From contig CAIYTD010000180.1 in assembly GCA_903928955.1 (NCBI GenBank), positions 1 to 23,734 on the forward strand: 23,734 nucleotides of DNA, read 5' to 3'. This document shows, in pieces, positions 15,576 to 23,396 of this stretch. This DNA is from Oligoflexia bacterium. GTDB taxonomy: Bacteria > Bdellovibrionota > UBA1018. Within the stretch, counting starts at the first letter, position 1. Each line of letters starts with the position of its first letter. Below the pieces are notes generated by a model, which was not told the origin of the DNA, ran no database searches, and saw only the letters and a list, made by a program, of their open reading frames with translations. Made by a program: the position numbers and the translations under genes.

Positions 15576-15635
15576 TCGTAGCACTTTGCGATGAGGGCGT
15601 AAATCAATTGCGCCAATAACCGTAAAGTGCTACGA
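15576..15635. repeat. Perfect 12-bp inverted repeat with inner hairpin
   Basis: TCGTAGCACTTT at 15576-15587 is matched exactly by its reverse complement at 15624-15635, and the pairing extends three more positions inward if one G-U is allowed. Inside the 36-base loop, GGCG (15596-15599) can pair with CGCC (15611-15614). It lies between two convergent genes. Read on the minus strand, the stem is followed by ATTATTTTT, so it may terminate the XRE transcript; a small RNA or mobile-repeat fragment are alternatives. Confidence 0.6.
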
Positions 15636-15651
15636 GATAGTTAAAAATAGA

Positions 15652-15945
15652 CTAGTGTCGAACAGTAGAAATTTTAGGTGCGTTTCTTTTCTTCAATTGA
15701 ACGATCCTTTTCTTGTAGTTGGGCTCACTCATTGCGATTTCAGAGCTTAAGCTAAATAATCGACAAAATGTAAGCCAAACATAGACAGAAGGCTGGAGTT
15801 TTTTGTTTTCAATTTTGGAAAGAAGTCCTTGCGTAATTCCAAGGCTTTCGCAAAGTTTTTGCTGACTGATCTTTTTCGCTTTCCTTTCAGCATGCATAAG
15901 ATCACAAATTCTGCGGGCAACTTTATCTTCAGTTTCAAGTCTCAT
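15652..15945 (-). CDS. XRE-family transcriptional regulator
   Basis: This is a 97-residue DNA-binding protein with a Cro/C1-type helix-turn-helix at about residues 10-65. ISQQKLCESLGITQGLLSKIENKKLQPS carries the two helices and the family's SKIENG-like turn. The C-terminal 25 residues are basic (KKRIVQLKKRNAPK) and may add DNA contact. A very good AGGAG lies six bases before the ATG. Two palindromes (15968-15985 and 16004-16019) and a tandem repeat (16087-16108) lie upstream and could be its operators, suggesting autoregulation. It has no adjacent toxin gene, so it is not obviously an antitoxin. Target genes are unknown. Confidence 0.88.
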   Translation of the reverse strand: MRLETEDKVARRICDLMHAERKAKKISQQKLCESLGITQGLLSKIENKKLQPSVYVWLTFCRLFSLSSEIAMSEPNYKKRIVQLKKRNAPKISTVRH

Positions 15946-15967
15946 ATTCTACTCCTTCATTAGTAGG

Positions 15968-15985
15968 GAGGGTTGAATTACCCTC
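15968..15985. promoter_or_regulatory. Candidate operator, palindrome 1
   Basis: GAGGGT and ACCCTC separated by six bases, 23 bases upstream of the XRE start codon. This two-fold symmetry near the start is what a dimeric helix-turn-helix repressor would bind; binding by this XRE protein is inferred from position alone. Confidence 0.4.
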
Positions 15986-16003
15986 AAGTTGATATATGTT
16001 TTT

Positions 16004-16019
16004 TAAGAGCAAGCTCTTA
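16004..16019. promoter_or_regulatory. Candidate operator, palindrome 2
   Basis: TAAGAGC and GCTCTTA with a two-base centre form a perfect seven-base-pair palindrome about 60 bases upstream of the XRE gene. It is unlike palindrome 1 in sequence, so at most one is likely to be the XRE site; the other may serve another regulator. Confidence 0.35.
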
Positions 16020-16086
16020 CGGACGTTCTCAACGAATCTAGTTGTTTAATTTTTAGAAAATAACAGTCATCTAAAATATTATAAAT

Positions 16087-16108
16087 TAAACAGATGATAA
16101 ACAGATGA
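16087..16108. repeat. Tandem 11-bp direct repeat
   Basis: TAAACAGATGA occurs twice back to back in the AT-rich gap between the XRE gene and the gene at 16215. Eleven bases is close to one helical turn, so two proteins could bind on the same face. No function is known. The whole gap (15946-16214) has no ORF of note. Confidence 0.5.
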
Positions 16109-16214
16109 GAATATTCGTTAAAGATTACTTTTAATATTGATGATCATATAATGTCAATAGAATAATATAAAAAGTGTTGTATTTTGATGAAGTGCTCAAA
16201 AAGACTAAATATAC

Positions 16215-16811
16215 TTAGTTGATATCTTGTGGTTTTTTGATAGAGGACCCTGTGATAAAGAGATTTTCTACTTCTTTTTCTTGATTTGCTTCCATTTCAA
16301 TGAAATCTGGATCATGGCTCATGAGCCATTCCTCAGCGATCTGATCGAGATGGAGATTGGTCTTATCTAACTTCATATAAATTTTTCTCTGATGGGTTTC
16401 CATGGCTGTCCAGTGAAAAGGAATGTTTTCAATAGCGGAGAGCGGCTTTTCAGCGAGTTGCAATAAAATTTCTGGATGCTCTATTGAAAGAAGTGAACCA
16501 AAAAGGGTTGCTATCCCATCAATGCAGGTAGATAAAATTTCTTGGGCTGTGGGTGTGGCTGCTTGGGGGTCAAAATCTGAACTTGCGTAGATGGTGCTTG
16601 CAGAGAGTTGTTCCTTTCCCACTAAAGAGACTGCAAGTATAATTTCATTGGAGTGCACTATTCCCTTTGTTTCAAAGTAAGGGCTAGGAATGAATGGACT
16701 GATCGCCTTGAGTTCAGCATCAAAATGGGATGAAAAAATTTCAGTGACCATCTTTAAGTAATCCATAGGAAGCAGACTGGGTTTTGTGATGGACGTATTT
16801 CTTCGTTCCAT
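16215..16811 (-). CDS. Unknown cytoplasmic protein coupled to degP
   Basis: I do not recognise this 198-residue protein. There is no signal peptide or membrane segment, and no cysteine pair. Residues 15-110 alternate helices and strands (MVTEIFSSHFDAELKAI, IILAVSLVG), suggesting one compact alpha/beta domain; the last 40 residues are acidic and probably flexible. Its ATG overlaps the degP stop as TAATG (16809-16813), so the two are translated together. That suggests a link to envelope stress or to DegP itself, but the protein appears to stay in the cytoplasm. It is followed by a 270-base non-coding stretch. Confidence 0.7.
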   Translation of the reverse strand: MERRNTSITKPSLLPMDYLKMVTEIFSSHFDAELKAISPFIPSPYFETKGIVHSNEIILAVSLVGKEQLSASTIYASSDFDPQAATPTAQEILSTCIDGIATLFGSLLSIEHPEILLQLAEKPLSAIENIPFHWTAMETHQRKIYMKLDKTNLHLDQIAEEWLMSHDPDFIEMEANQEKEVENLFITGSSIKKPQDIN

Positions 16812-17908
16812 TAGATAATTCCTTTAGGTAAGTGTTCTAGCCGTGGAAGTTCTTGGAGCTTAACGCGAATTTCTCGTGTCCTGTTCCCCCGGTTAATTTT
16901 TAAAATGACTGTATCATTGGGTTTATATTTGGATAGAATTTTTTCAACATCATTGGGTTCAAGCGTTAGTATATTGTTAATACTTAAAAGAATATCAGCT
17001 TGCTGTATTCCTGCTTGGTCAGCAGGTGCATTTTCCACAGTGTTATAGATGAGTACTCCTTTTGCTTGGGGTAGCTGATAGTAAAGTTCCAGCTGGGGAG
17101 TCATTCTTTCACCTAAAATTCCTAGCCACGGTCTAGGCACTCGACCATAGCGTTTGAGTTCGGGAAGTAAAATTTTTGCTTCGTTTATCGGAATGGCAAA
17201 TCCCAGTCCACTACTCTGCCCTGTTGGAGAGCGGATAGCTGAGTTAATTCCAATGACTTCACCGTGGAGATTAAAGAGAGGTCCTCCACTATTTCCTGGA
17301 TTAATGGAAGCATCGGTTTGCAAAAAATTATCAAATGGGCCTAAACCAATGGTTCTGTTTTTTGCGCTAATGATTCCTTTAGTAACAGTATTTTGTAGGC
17401 CAAATGGATTTCCAACGGCAACAACGGATTCTCCAATCCTCACAGTATCTGAATTACCTAACGGAACAGGTTTGAGATGGGGTGGAATATGATGTTCACG
17501 ATCTCGAATTTGAATGAGTGCAAGATCCATCTTGTCGTCTTTTCCAATTATTTTTGCTCGAAATTGACGCTGATCCGTCAGCGTAACAATCACTTCAGTT
17601 GCTTGTTCTACAACGTGATTATTTGTCATGATAAAACCGTCGGGGTCAATCAGAAAACCTGTTCCAAGCGAGGTGTGCTTTCTTTCCTGTGGCATACCCC
17701 AAAATCTGAGAAAATCGTCCATATTTGAGCCTGGGTCATTCATTACAGTGGTTGAGCTGATATTCACGACTCCTGGGGAAATTTTTTCAATCATTTCTGG
17801 TAGCTGATCGGAAAGACAAAGAGAGGGAGGTGTCAGCGCACTTGCAATGGGGCAGAAGTGGAAAAGGGAAGTCCATAACAATAGAATGGGGAGAAAATGT
17901 CGACTCAT
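16811..17908 (-). CDS. DegP/HtrA-type periplasmic serine protease
   Basis: This trypsin-like protease degrades or senses misfolded envelope proteins. It has 365 residues. A signal peptide (MSRHFLPILLLW, cleavage near IASA at residue 24) sends it to the periplasm. The catalytic triad is His98 (TNNHVV), Asp128 (MDLALIQI) and Ser207 (GNSGGP), and a single PDZ domain (about 270-360, GVLIYNTVENAPADQAGI) follows. One PDZ rather than two is closer to DegS or HtrA-type members than to DegP, but the N-terminus looks cleavable rather than an anchor, so I leave the symbol open. The ATG at 17908 is chosen over a TTG at 17944 because it starts the signal peptide directly; neither start has a good ribosome site. 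The next gene is coupled to it. Confidence 0.93.
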   Translation of the reverse strand: MSRHFLPILLLWTSLFHFCPIASALTPPSLCLSDQLPEMIEKISPGVVNISSTTVMNDPGSNMDDFLRFWGMPQERKHTSLGTGFLIDPDGFIMTNNHVVEQATEVIVTLTDQRQFRAKIIGKDDKMDLALIQIRDREHHIPPHLKPVPLGNSDTVRIGESVVAVGNPFGLQNTVTKGIISAKNRTIGLGPFDNFLQTDASINPGNSGGPLFNLHGEVIGINSAIRSPTGQSSGLGFAIPINEAKILLPELKRYGRVPRPWLGILGERMTPQLELYYQLPQAKGVLIYNTVENAPADQAGIQQADILLSINNILTLEPNDVEKILSKYKPNDTVILKINRGNRTREIRVKLQELPRLEHLPKGII

Positions 17909-18028
17909 TAGAAAAGTTTTAAACCGGAGATATCCAGCTGGCAAGTAATTCTATGAGTCTTTAAAAAACCTTTCAAAAAAAGAGAGGAGCTAGGTTAGAC
18001 TGCATAAGCGAAAGAGGAGAATCAATCC

Positions 18029-19207
18029 ATGCAGGATATTGTAATCGTGGGTATGGCCCGCACGCCCTTAGGAAGTTTTCAAGGTGCACTGCATTCCGTT
18101 TCAGCCCCTCAACTAGGTGCTATTGCTATCCAAGCTGCGATTCAGAGGAGCGGTATTCAGTCTCATCAAATATCAGAAGTGATTATGGGTAATGTTTTAT
18201 CTTCGGGAGTGGGCCAGGCTCCCGCTCGACAGGCTGCCCTTTCTGCAGGAATTCCAAATAGCGTGCCGGCTGTGACTATTAATAAGGTCTGTGGAAGTGG
18301 CATGAAAGCCATCCTGCTAGGAGTTCAGTCTCTTTTGTTAGGGGATAGTGAAGTTGTTGTAGCTGGGGGAATGGAAAATATGAGTCAAGCTCCTTTTCTT
18401 ATTCATCAAGCTCGAAGTGGTTTTAAAATGGGGCATCAAACACTTGTCGATTCGATGATTCATGATGGACTTTGGGATCCCTACCATCACCAGCATATGG
18501 GAAATTGTGCTGAACTTTGTGCTCGTGAAAAAAAGTATTCTCGGCAAGAGCAGGATGTTTTTGCAACTGAAAGTTTTCGACGAGCTCAGAAAGCTCAAAA
18601 GTCGGGGAAGTTTAAATCTGAAATCATTGCAGTAGAAGTTTCTGGGCGAAAAGGTGAGGTTATTATAGTGAGTGAAGATGAATCCCCCTTCAAGGTTCAA
18701 TTTGATAAAATTTCAACATTGAAACCGGCATTTGATAAGGAAGGTACAGTAACAGCTGCAAATGCTTCAACGATTAATGATGGTGCTGCTGCTTTAGTTA
18801 TGATGTCGAGTGATCAAGCAAAAGCTTTCGGGCTCAAGCCATTAGCTAAAATTTTGTCTTATGGCTCGTATGCTCAGGAGCCCGAGTGGTTTACGACAGC
18901 GCCTGCTGAAGCGATGCGGCGAGCAATGAAAAAAGCACGCTGGGAAGTTCAAGATGTTGATCTTTTTGAGGTGAATGAGGCGTTTGCTGTGGTTGCGCTT
19001 GCAGCGCAGAAAGAACTCCATCTACCGATGGATCGTTTGAATATATGGGGAGGCGCTATCTCTTTGGGGCATCCCCTGGGTGCGAGTGGGGCTAGAATTG
19101 TGATTACTCTTTTATCGGCATTAAAGGATCAAGGAATGAAACGCGGGGTTGCAGGAATTTGTATCGGAGGAGGCGAGGCAATAGCAGTTTGTATTGAGAG
19201 TATTTAA
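18029..19207 (+). CDS. atoB: Acetyl-CoA acetyltransferase (thiolase)
   Basis: This biosynthetic-type thiolase interconverts two acetyl-CoA and acetoacetyl-CoA. The active-site residues sit at classic positions: Cys88 (INKVCGSGMKA), His348 (SLGHPLGASGA) and Cys378 (AGICIGGGEA), with NEAF upstream. The 392 residues match the family length exactly. GAGGAG lies nine bases before the ATG. The next gene begins one base after the stop, and it encodes the CoA-transferase that activates acetoacetate, so here the thiolase most likely works in the cleaving direction to give acetyl-CoA. PhaA for polyhydroxybutyrate is an alternative, but no phaB or phaC is near. Confidence 0.95.
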   Translation: MQDIVIVGMARTPLGSFQGALHSVSAPQLGAIAIQAAIQRSGIQSHQISEVIMGNVLSSGVGQAPARQAALSAGIPNSVPAVTINKVCGSGMKAILLGVQSLLLGDSEVVVAGGMENMSQAPFLIHQARSGFKMGHQTLVDSMIHDGLWDPYHHQHMGNCAELCAREKKYSRQEQDVFATESFRRAQKAQKSGKFKSEIIAVEVSGRKGEVIIVSEDESPFKVQFDKISTLKPAFDKEGTVTAANASTINDGAAALVMMSSDQAKAFGLKPLAKILSYGSYAQEPEWFTTAPAEAMRRAMKKARWEVQDVDLFEVNEAFAVVALAAQKELHLPMDRLNIWGGAISLGHPLGASGARIVITLLSALKDQGMKRGVAGICIGGGEAIAVCIESI

Positions 19208-19208
19208 A

Positions 19209-20564
19209 ATGAATAAAATAATAGCGAATGCTCATGAAGGAATTCAAGATATTTTTGATGGTGCTATTTTAGCTTTAGGTGGTTTTGGACTTTGCGGGAT
19301 TCCAGAAAACTGCATTTTAGCTCTTGCAGAGAAAGGAGTGAAAAATCTCATATGCATCTCAAACAATGCGGGAGTGGATGATTTTGGTATTGGACTCTTA
19401 CTTCGAAATAAACAAGTTAAAAAGATGATTTCGAGTTATGTGGGAGAGAATAAACTATTTGAATCTCTGGTTCTATCGGGCGAACTGGAAGTGGAATTAA
19501 CACCACAGGGTACATTGGCAGAAAAATTACGTGCGGGAGGTGCAGGGATTGCAGCATTTTATACCCTTACAGGCGTGGGAACTCAGATAGCTGAAGGAAA
19601 AGATATTCGAGAATTTGAAGGTAAAAAATACGTACTGGAAAGGGCACTTCAGTCAGATTTTGCATTAGTAAAAGCCTGGAAGGGAGATGCAATGGGTAAT
19701 CTTGTTTTTAGGAAAACGGCAAGAAATTTTAATCCAGTTGTTGCTACTGCAGGTAGGATTACAATAGCCGAAGTCGAGGAACTGGTTCCTGTGGGTACTA
19801 TTGATCCAGATCAAGTCCATTTACCAGGAATTTATGTGCAGCGGATCTTTCAGGGAAAAAACTATCAAAAAAAATTGAGAAACGGACTATCAGAAATGTC
19901 TCAATATAAAGTTTTAAGCCGTGAACAGATTGCACAGCGAATTGCACAAGAGCTCAAAGATGGATATTATGTCAATTTAGGAATAGGGATTCCGACTCTA
20001 GTAGCAAACTATATTCCGAAAGGCATTCATGTCGTACTTCAAAGTGAAAATGGTCTGTTAGGGATTGGACCCTATCCTACAGAGATTGAGGTAGATGCAG
20101 ACTTGATTAATGCTGGTAAAGAGACCGTAACGACTCAATCTGGTTCTTCTTTTTTTTCGAGCTTAGACTCATTTGCGATGATTCGAGGCGGACGTATTGA
20201 TCTCACTGTATTAGGGGCGATGGAAGTAGATGAGCAAGGCGATATCGCTAATTGGATGATTCCGGGTAAGATTATAAAGGGAATGGGGGGAGCAATGGAT
20301 TTAGTTGCAGGCGCTCGAAATGTCATTGTAGCCATGCAGCATGTCTCCAAAGAAGGTGTGAGCAAAATTCTTCCTCGATGTACTTTGCCATTAACAGGGG
20401 TTGGGGTTGTTAAAAAAATAGTTTCTGAATTGGCTGTAATAGATGTGACTCAAAATGGATTGGTTCTTCGAGAGCGAGCTCCAGGAATCCCTTCAGAGTG
20501 GATTGAAAAAATGACCGCAGCAAAACTTCATATTTTAGGGGATATTCCTGAAATGCATTTTTAG
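19209..20564 (+). CDS. Fused 3-oxoacid CoA-transferase, A+B subunits
   Basis: This enzyme transfers CoA from succinyl-CoA to acetoacetate, giving acetoacetyl-CoA for the adjacent thiolase. Both halves are in one 451-residue chain. The A half (1-220) has GGFGLCGIPENC, GTLAEKLRAGGAGI and GDAMGNLVFRKTARNFN. A short Lys/Ser linker (220-233) follows, then the B half with VNLGIGIPTLV and the catalytic Glu280 in QSENGLLGIGP, then MKMIPGK-like and MQHVSKEG blocks. Most bacteria encode ScoA and ScoB separately; the fused form is typical of mitochondrial SCOT. The ATG at 19209 follows GAGAG by eight bases; a TTG at 19194 inside the thiolase gene is a poorer choice. It ends five bases from the convergent ggt gene. 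Confidence 0.94.
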   Translation: MNKIIANAHEGIQDIFDGAILALGGFGLCGIPENCILALAEKGVKNLICISNNAGVDDFGIGLLLRNKQVKKMISSYVGENKLFESLVLSGELEVELTPQGTLAEKLRAGGAGIAAFYTLTGVGTQIAEGKDIREFEGKKYVLERALQSDFALVKAWKGDAMGNLVFRKTARNFNPVVATAGRITIAEVEELVPVGTIDPDQVHLPGIYVQRIFQGKNYQKKLRNGLSEMSQYKVLSREQIAQRIAQELKDGYYVNLGIGIPTLVANYIPKGIHVVLQSENGLLGIGPYPTEIEVDADLINAGKETVTTQSGSSFFSSLDSFAMIRGGRIDLTVLGAMEVDEQGDIANWMIPGKIIKGMGGAMDLVAGARNVIVAMQHVSKEGVSKILPRCTLPLTGVGVVKKIVSELAVIDVTQNGLVLRERAPGIPSEWIEKMTAAKLHILGDIPEMHF

Positions 20565-20569
20565 GAAAA

Positions 20570-22318
20570 TTATTCAGCCACTGCTGATCCTTCGCCTCGA
20601 GGATCGGGTGCACCCCACGTTCTGCCATTCGTAAATTTTTCGAGGGCATGAATTTTTCCTAATCCGCTGACCTCTTGGATGGAGTAGCCTTTCTTTTTAA
20701 GGAGGGCCCGAGTGTCGAGTGAAAATCCAAAGCGTTCGAGTAAAAGCTCTTTTGGTATCCATTGCTGATGGATTCGAGGAGCTCCCACTGAGTCAGATAG
20801 AGACATATCAAAGTAGAGACGATTCAAGAGGCAGAGAAAGACAGATGTCGCAATGCGAGGGCCTCCGGCTGCTCCAATGACAATCTGATGTGTTCCAGTT
20901 GAGTCGCGTGCAATCGTAGGAGACATCGAGCTAAGTGGGCGCTTGTGAGCTACTATTGCGTTGGCTTCATTTCCAACTAGGCCAAAAAGATTAGGAATTC
21001 CTGCCTGAACACTAAAGTCGTCCATTTCATTATTCATCACTACTCCTGTACCAGGAGGCACAAAACCTGAGCCGAAGTTATCGTTGATGGTTGTAGTCAG
21101 TGAAACGGCATTTCCATACCGATCGATGACAGAAAGATGAGTGGTGTATTGAGATTCATTGAGACCTGCACCTGCTTGAATAGGAAGTGCAGCCTGATCA
21201 GTCTTAAAGGTTTTCCACTGTTTATCCAGGTAGGAGGGAGAAAGAAGAGTTGTAGTCGGAACAGCTGTAAAATCAGAATCGCCTAAGTATTGAGCTCGAT
21301 CTGCGAATGCAAGTGACATAGCATGAGCCATTGCATGAAGACTGAATGCTGCTCCAAATCCATCCTGTAGAGCATTTTGTTGAATGGCTCTTTGCATATA
21401 TTCTAACAGTTGAATCACAATAAATCCTCCAAATGGAGGAGGCGTAGATATGATATCCCATTCTTTGAATTTTCCTTGAATAGGAGTTCTTACTTGAGCC
21501 TGGTAGGAGGCGAGATCTTTTAGGGTGATAATACCGCCAGCGTCTTGAATGCCTTTGACTAGTTTTTGTGCGATAGCTCCTTGATAGAAGCCGTTAGTGC
21601 CCTTTTTTGAAATTTCCTCTAATACATGGGCTAAGTCCTGTTGTTGAATGCGGGTTCCAGGTGGACAGGGTGCAATGAAGGAATCTTTCTGAGAATAACA
21701 TCCAAAGATTTTCTTTGCAGCTTCGTTCATATTGTGCCACCGATTTTGGGCTGCATTTTCGGAATGCCCGGTAAATAGATATCCTTTTTTAGCTAGTTCA
21801 ATTGGGCGGGAAAGAATCATTTGTCGTGAAAAAGTGCCAAATTTTTTAAGTGCTAGCAACAGTCCAGAAATAACTCCTGGAACTCCGGATGCAAGGGCTC
21901 CATTTTGAGAGAGATAAGTATTTGCTTTTCCATTTTGAATAAACATATCACGAGAAGCCTGGTTTGGAGCAGTTTCTCGATAATCAATCGATTGGCAGGG
22001 AGTGGGTCCGTGTTTATTGGGTTGTGGACAATAGAGTAGAACGCCACCTCCACCAATAGAAGCATAGTGTGGGCGAGTCACTGAGAGTGCAAAAGCGGTT
22101 GCTACCGCAGCGTCTATTGCGTTACCTCCTTTTCTCAGGATTTCAGCTCCCCACTCGGATGCTTCCCGATCATCTGATACCACCATTCCATGAGTACCGA
22201 TTTGAGATTGGGTTCGGCTGGGTGATAGAGATTCTGGGCCACCTTGGGCAGTGGTGGGGGCTGCTGAATATACATTCGAGTTGGAAAATAAAAATATAAG
22301 ACCTATTAAAATCCTCAT
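20570..22318 (-). CDS. ggt: Gamma-glutamyltransferase (glutathione hydrolase)
   Basis: Ggt cleaves the gamma-glutamyl bond of glutathione and related compounds in the periplasm. The 582-residue precursor has a signal peptide (MRILIGLIFLFSNSN, cleavage near AAPT at residues 17-22). It self-processes at Thr392 (QYTTHLSVIDRYGNAVS), giving a large subunit and a 191-residue small subunit. Arg114 (DYRETAP) binds the substrate carboxylate. NNEMDDF and GAAGGPRIATS are family blocks; the usual GSPGGS reads GAAGGP here, a minor change in the oxyanion region. The ATG at 22318 is preferred to a GTG eight codons upstream. It runs toward the CoA-transferase gene with only five bases between stops, so no separate terminator fits there. 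Confidence 0.95.
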   Translation of the reverse strand: MRILIGLIFLFSNSNVYSAAPTTAQGGPESLSPSRTQSQIGTHGMVVSDDREASEWGAEILRKGGNAIDAAVATAFALSVTRPHYASIGGGGVLLYCPQPNKHGPTPCQSIDYRETAPNQASRDMFIQNGKANTYLSQNGALASGVPGVISGLLLALKKFGTFSRQMILSRPIELAKKGYLFTGHSENAAQNRWHNMNEAAKKIFGCYSQKDSFIAPCPPGTRIQQQDLAHVLEEISKKGTNGFYQGAIAQKLVKGIQDAGGIITLKDLASYQAQVRTPIQGKFKEWDIISTPPPFGGFIVIQLLEYMQRAIQQNALQDGFGAAFSLHAMAHAMSLAFADRAQYLGDSDFTAVPTTTLLSPSYLDKQWKTFKTDQAALPIQAGAGLNESQYTTHLSVIDRYGNAVSLTTTINDNFGSGFVPPGTGVVMNNEMDDFSVQAGIPNLFGLVGNEANAIVAHKRPLSSMSPTIARDSTGTHQIVIGAAGGPRIATSVFLCLLNRLYFDMSLSDSVGAPRIHQQWIPKELLLERFGFSLDTRALLKKKGYSIQEVSGLGKIHALEKFTNGRTWGAPDPRGEGSAVAE

Positions 22319-22463
22319 TATCAAAATATAAAGATTCCACACTAGACGTCTACTGAAAAATTTCGTTAAAATAGTAGTTGTGAATAATATTCAGCATGAT
22401 GCGTTGCGGTGTGGTATTTTTGGATTATCAATGTTAACAAGGTTATAGTTTTGGAGGATTGTC

Positions 22464-23396
22464 GTGGATTCAGTGCAGCGTATTTATCAAGGTTCTGTTC
22501 AGCCTGCAAATTTTCCATCACTTCCGGATGAGTGGGTTTCAGAATGGCAAACTTTTCCAAGCTCTGATGGTAAACTTCAGCTTTATTCTGTTATTCATCA
22601 TCATAAAAATTGGAAAGGAAATAAAATTTTAGTTATTTTGCATGGATTCGGAGAGCATGGGGGGAGATATCTGCATTTTCCTCATTTCCTTCATTCATCT
22701 ATTGATGCTATGTATTGTTTAGATCATCGTGGTCATGGTCGTTCTGAAGGTTTAAGAGGTTATGTAGAACATTTTGATGTTTTTGCAGCAGATGTTGCAC
22801 TTGCAATGTCTAAGCTCTATGAGGATCTTACTAAGCGTTTTGGCAAGGCTCAAATTCATGTATTGGGACATAGTATGGGTGGTTTGATACTTCTACGAAC
22901 TTTATTTTTATATCCGACTATACCCTTTCAATCTATTTCTGTTTCAGCTCCTTTGCTTAAAATTAAAGCAGAGGTCCCTAAAATGAAGAAGGTTGCAGCA
23001 CTTGCATTGTCTAAGATATGGGGCTCATTGCATATGGCTTCCGAATTAGATGCTCAAAAATTATCTCATGATATTAATGTTGTAGATGCCTATATTGCAG
23101 ATCGATTGGTTCATAGAAAGATAACTCCTAGATTTTTTACGGAGCTCCTGCGAAGTATGGCTGATACAATGAAGAGAAATGCTGGGATTACCCTTCCACT
23201 TCAGATGTTAATTCCTTTGCAAGATGCTATTGTAGATTCAGATAATTCCCTTGAGTTTTTTCGTGCTTTGAAACACCGAGATAAACTTTTGAAAACTTAT
23301 CCCAGTTTCTATCATGAGTCTTTTAACGAACTTGGAAAAGAAAGAGCGTTTGAAGATTTAGTTTCTTGGATTCAGGCGCATTCGTCATGCAGTTGA
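22464..23396 (+). CDS. Monoacylglycerol-lipase-like alpha/beta hydrolase
   Basis: This 310-residue hydrolase belongs to the serine aminopeptidase/monoacylglycerol-lipase group (Hydrolase_4). The fold motifs are LHGFGEHGGRY (oxyanion region, 59-69), DHRGHGRSEG (87-96), the nucleophile Ser137 in GHSMGG, acid Asp254 (PLQDAIVD) and catalytic His284 (FYHESFNE). No signal peptide is seen, so it is cytoplasmic or membrane-peripheral. The start is GTG, supported by a strong GGAGG six bases upstream. The frame of the next gene begins ten bases before its stop, so the two are translationally coupled. Likely substrates are monoglycerides or lysophospholipids; the precise one cannot be read from sequence. 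Confidence 0.9.
   Translation: MDSVQRIYQGSVQPANFPSLPDEWVSEWQTFPSSDGKLQLYSVIHHHKNWKGNKILVILHGFGEHGGRYLHFPHFLHSSIDAMYCLDHRGHGRSEGLRGYVEHFDVFAADVALAMSKLYEDLTKRFGKAQIHVLGHSMGGLILLRTLFLYPTIPFQSISVSAPLLKIKAEVPKMKKVAALALSKIWGSLHMASELDAQKLSHDINVVDAYIADRLVHRKITPRFFTELLRSMADTMKRNAGITLPLQMLIPLQDAIVDSDNSLEFFRALKHRDKLLKTYPSFYHESFNELGKERAFEDLVSWIQAHSSCS

Noticed and set aside
15652..15945. XRE gene as the antitoxin of a toxin-antitoxin pair
   Set aside because: No small toxin gene is adjacent on the same strand; the gap upstream has no ORF.
15946..16214. CRISPR or iteron array
   Set aside because: Only one pair of 11-bp repeats is present, with no spacers of regular size and no cas or rep gene.
18338..18700. 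Minus-strand ORF of 120 codons
   Set aside because: It is opposite the thiolase gene; its composition (Phe/Ser/Asn-rich) is that of a reversed reading frame.
18029..19207. Polyhydroxybutyrate gene phaA
   Set aside because: No phaB, phaC or phasin gene is nearby, and the immediate partner is an acetoacetate CoA-transferase.
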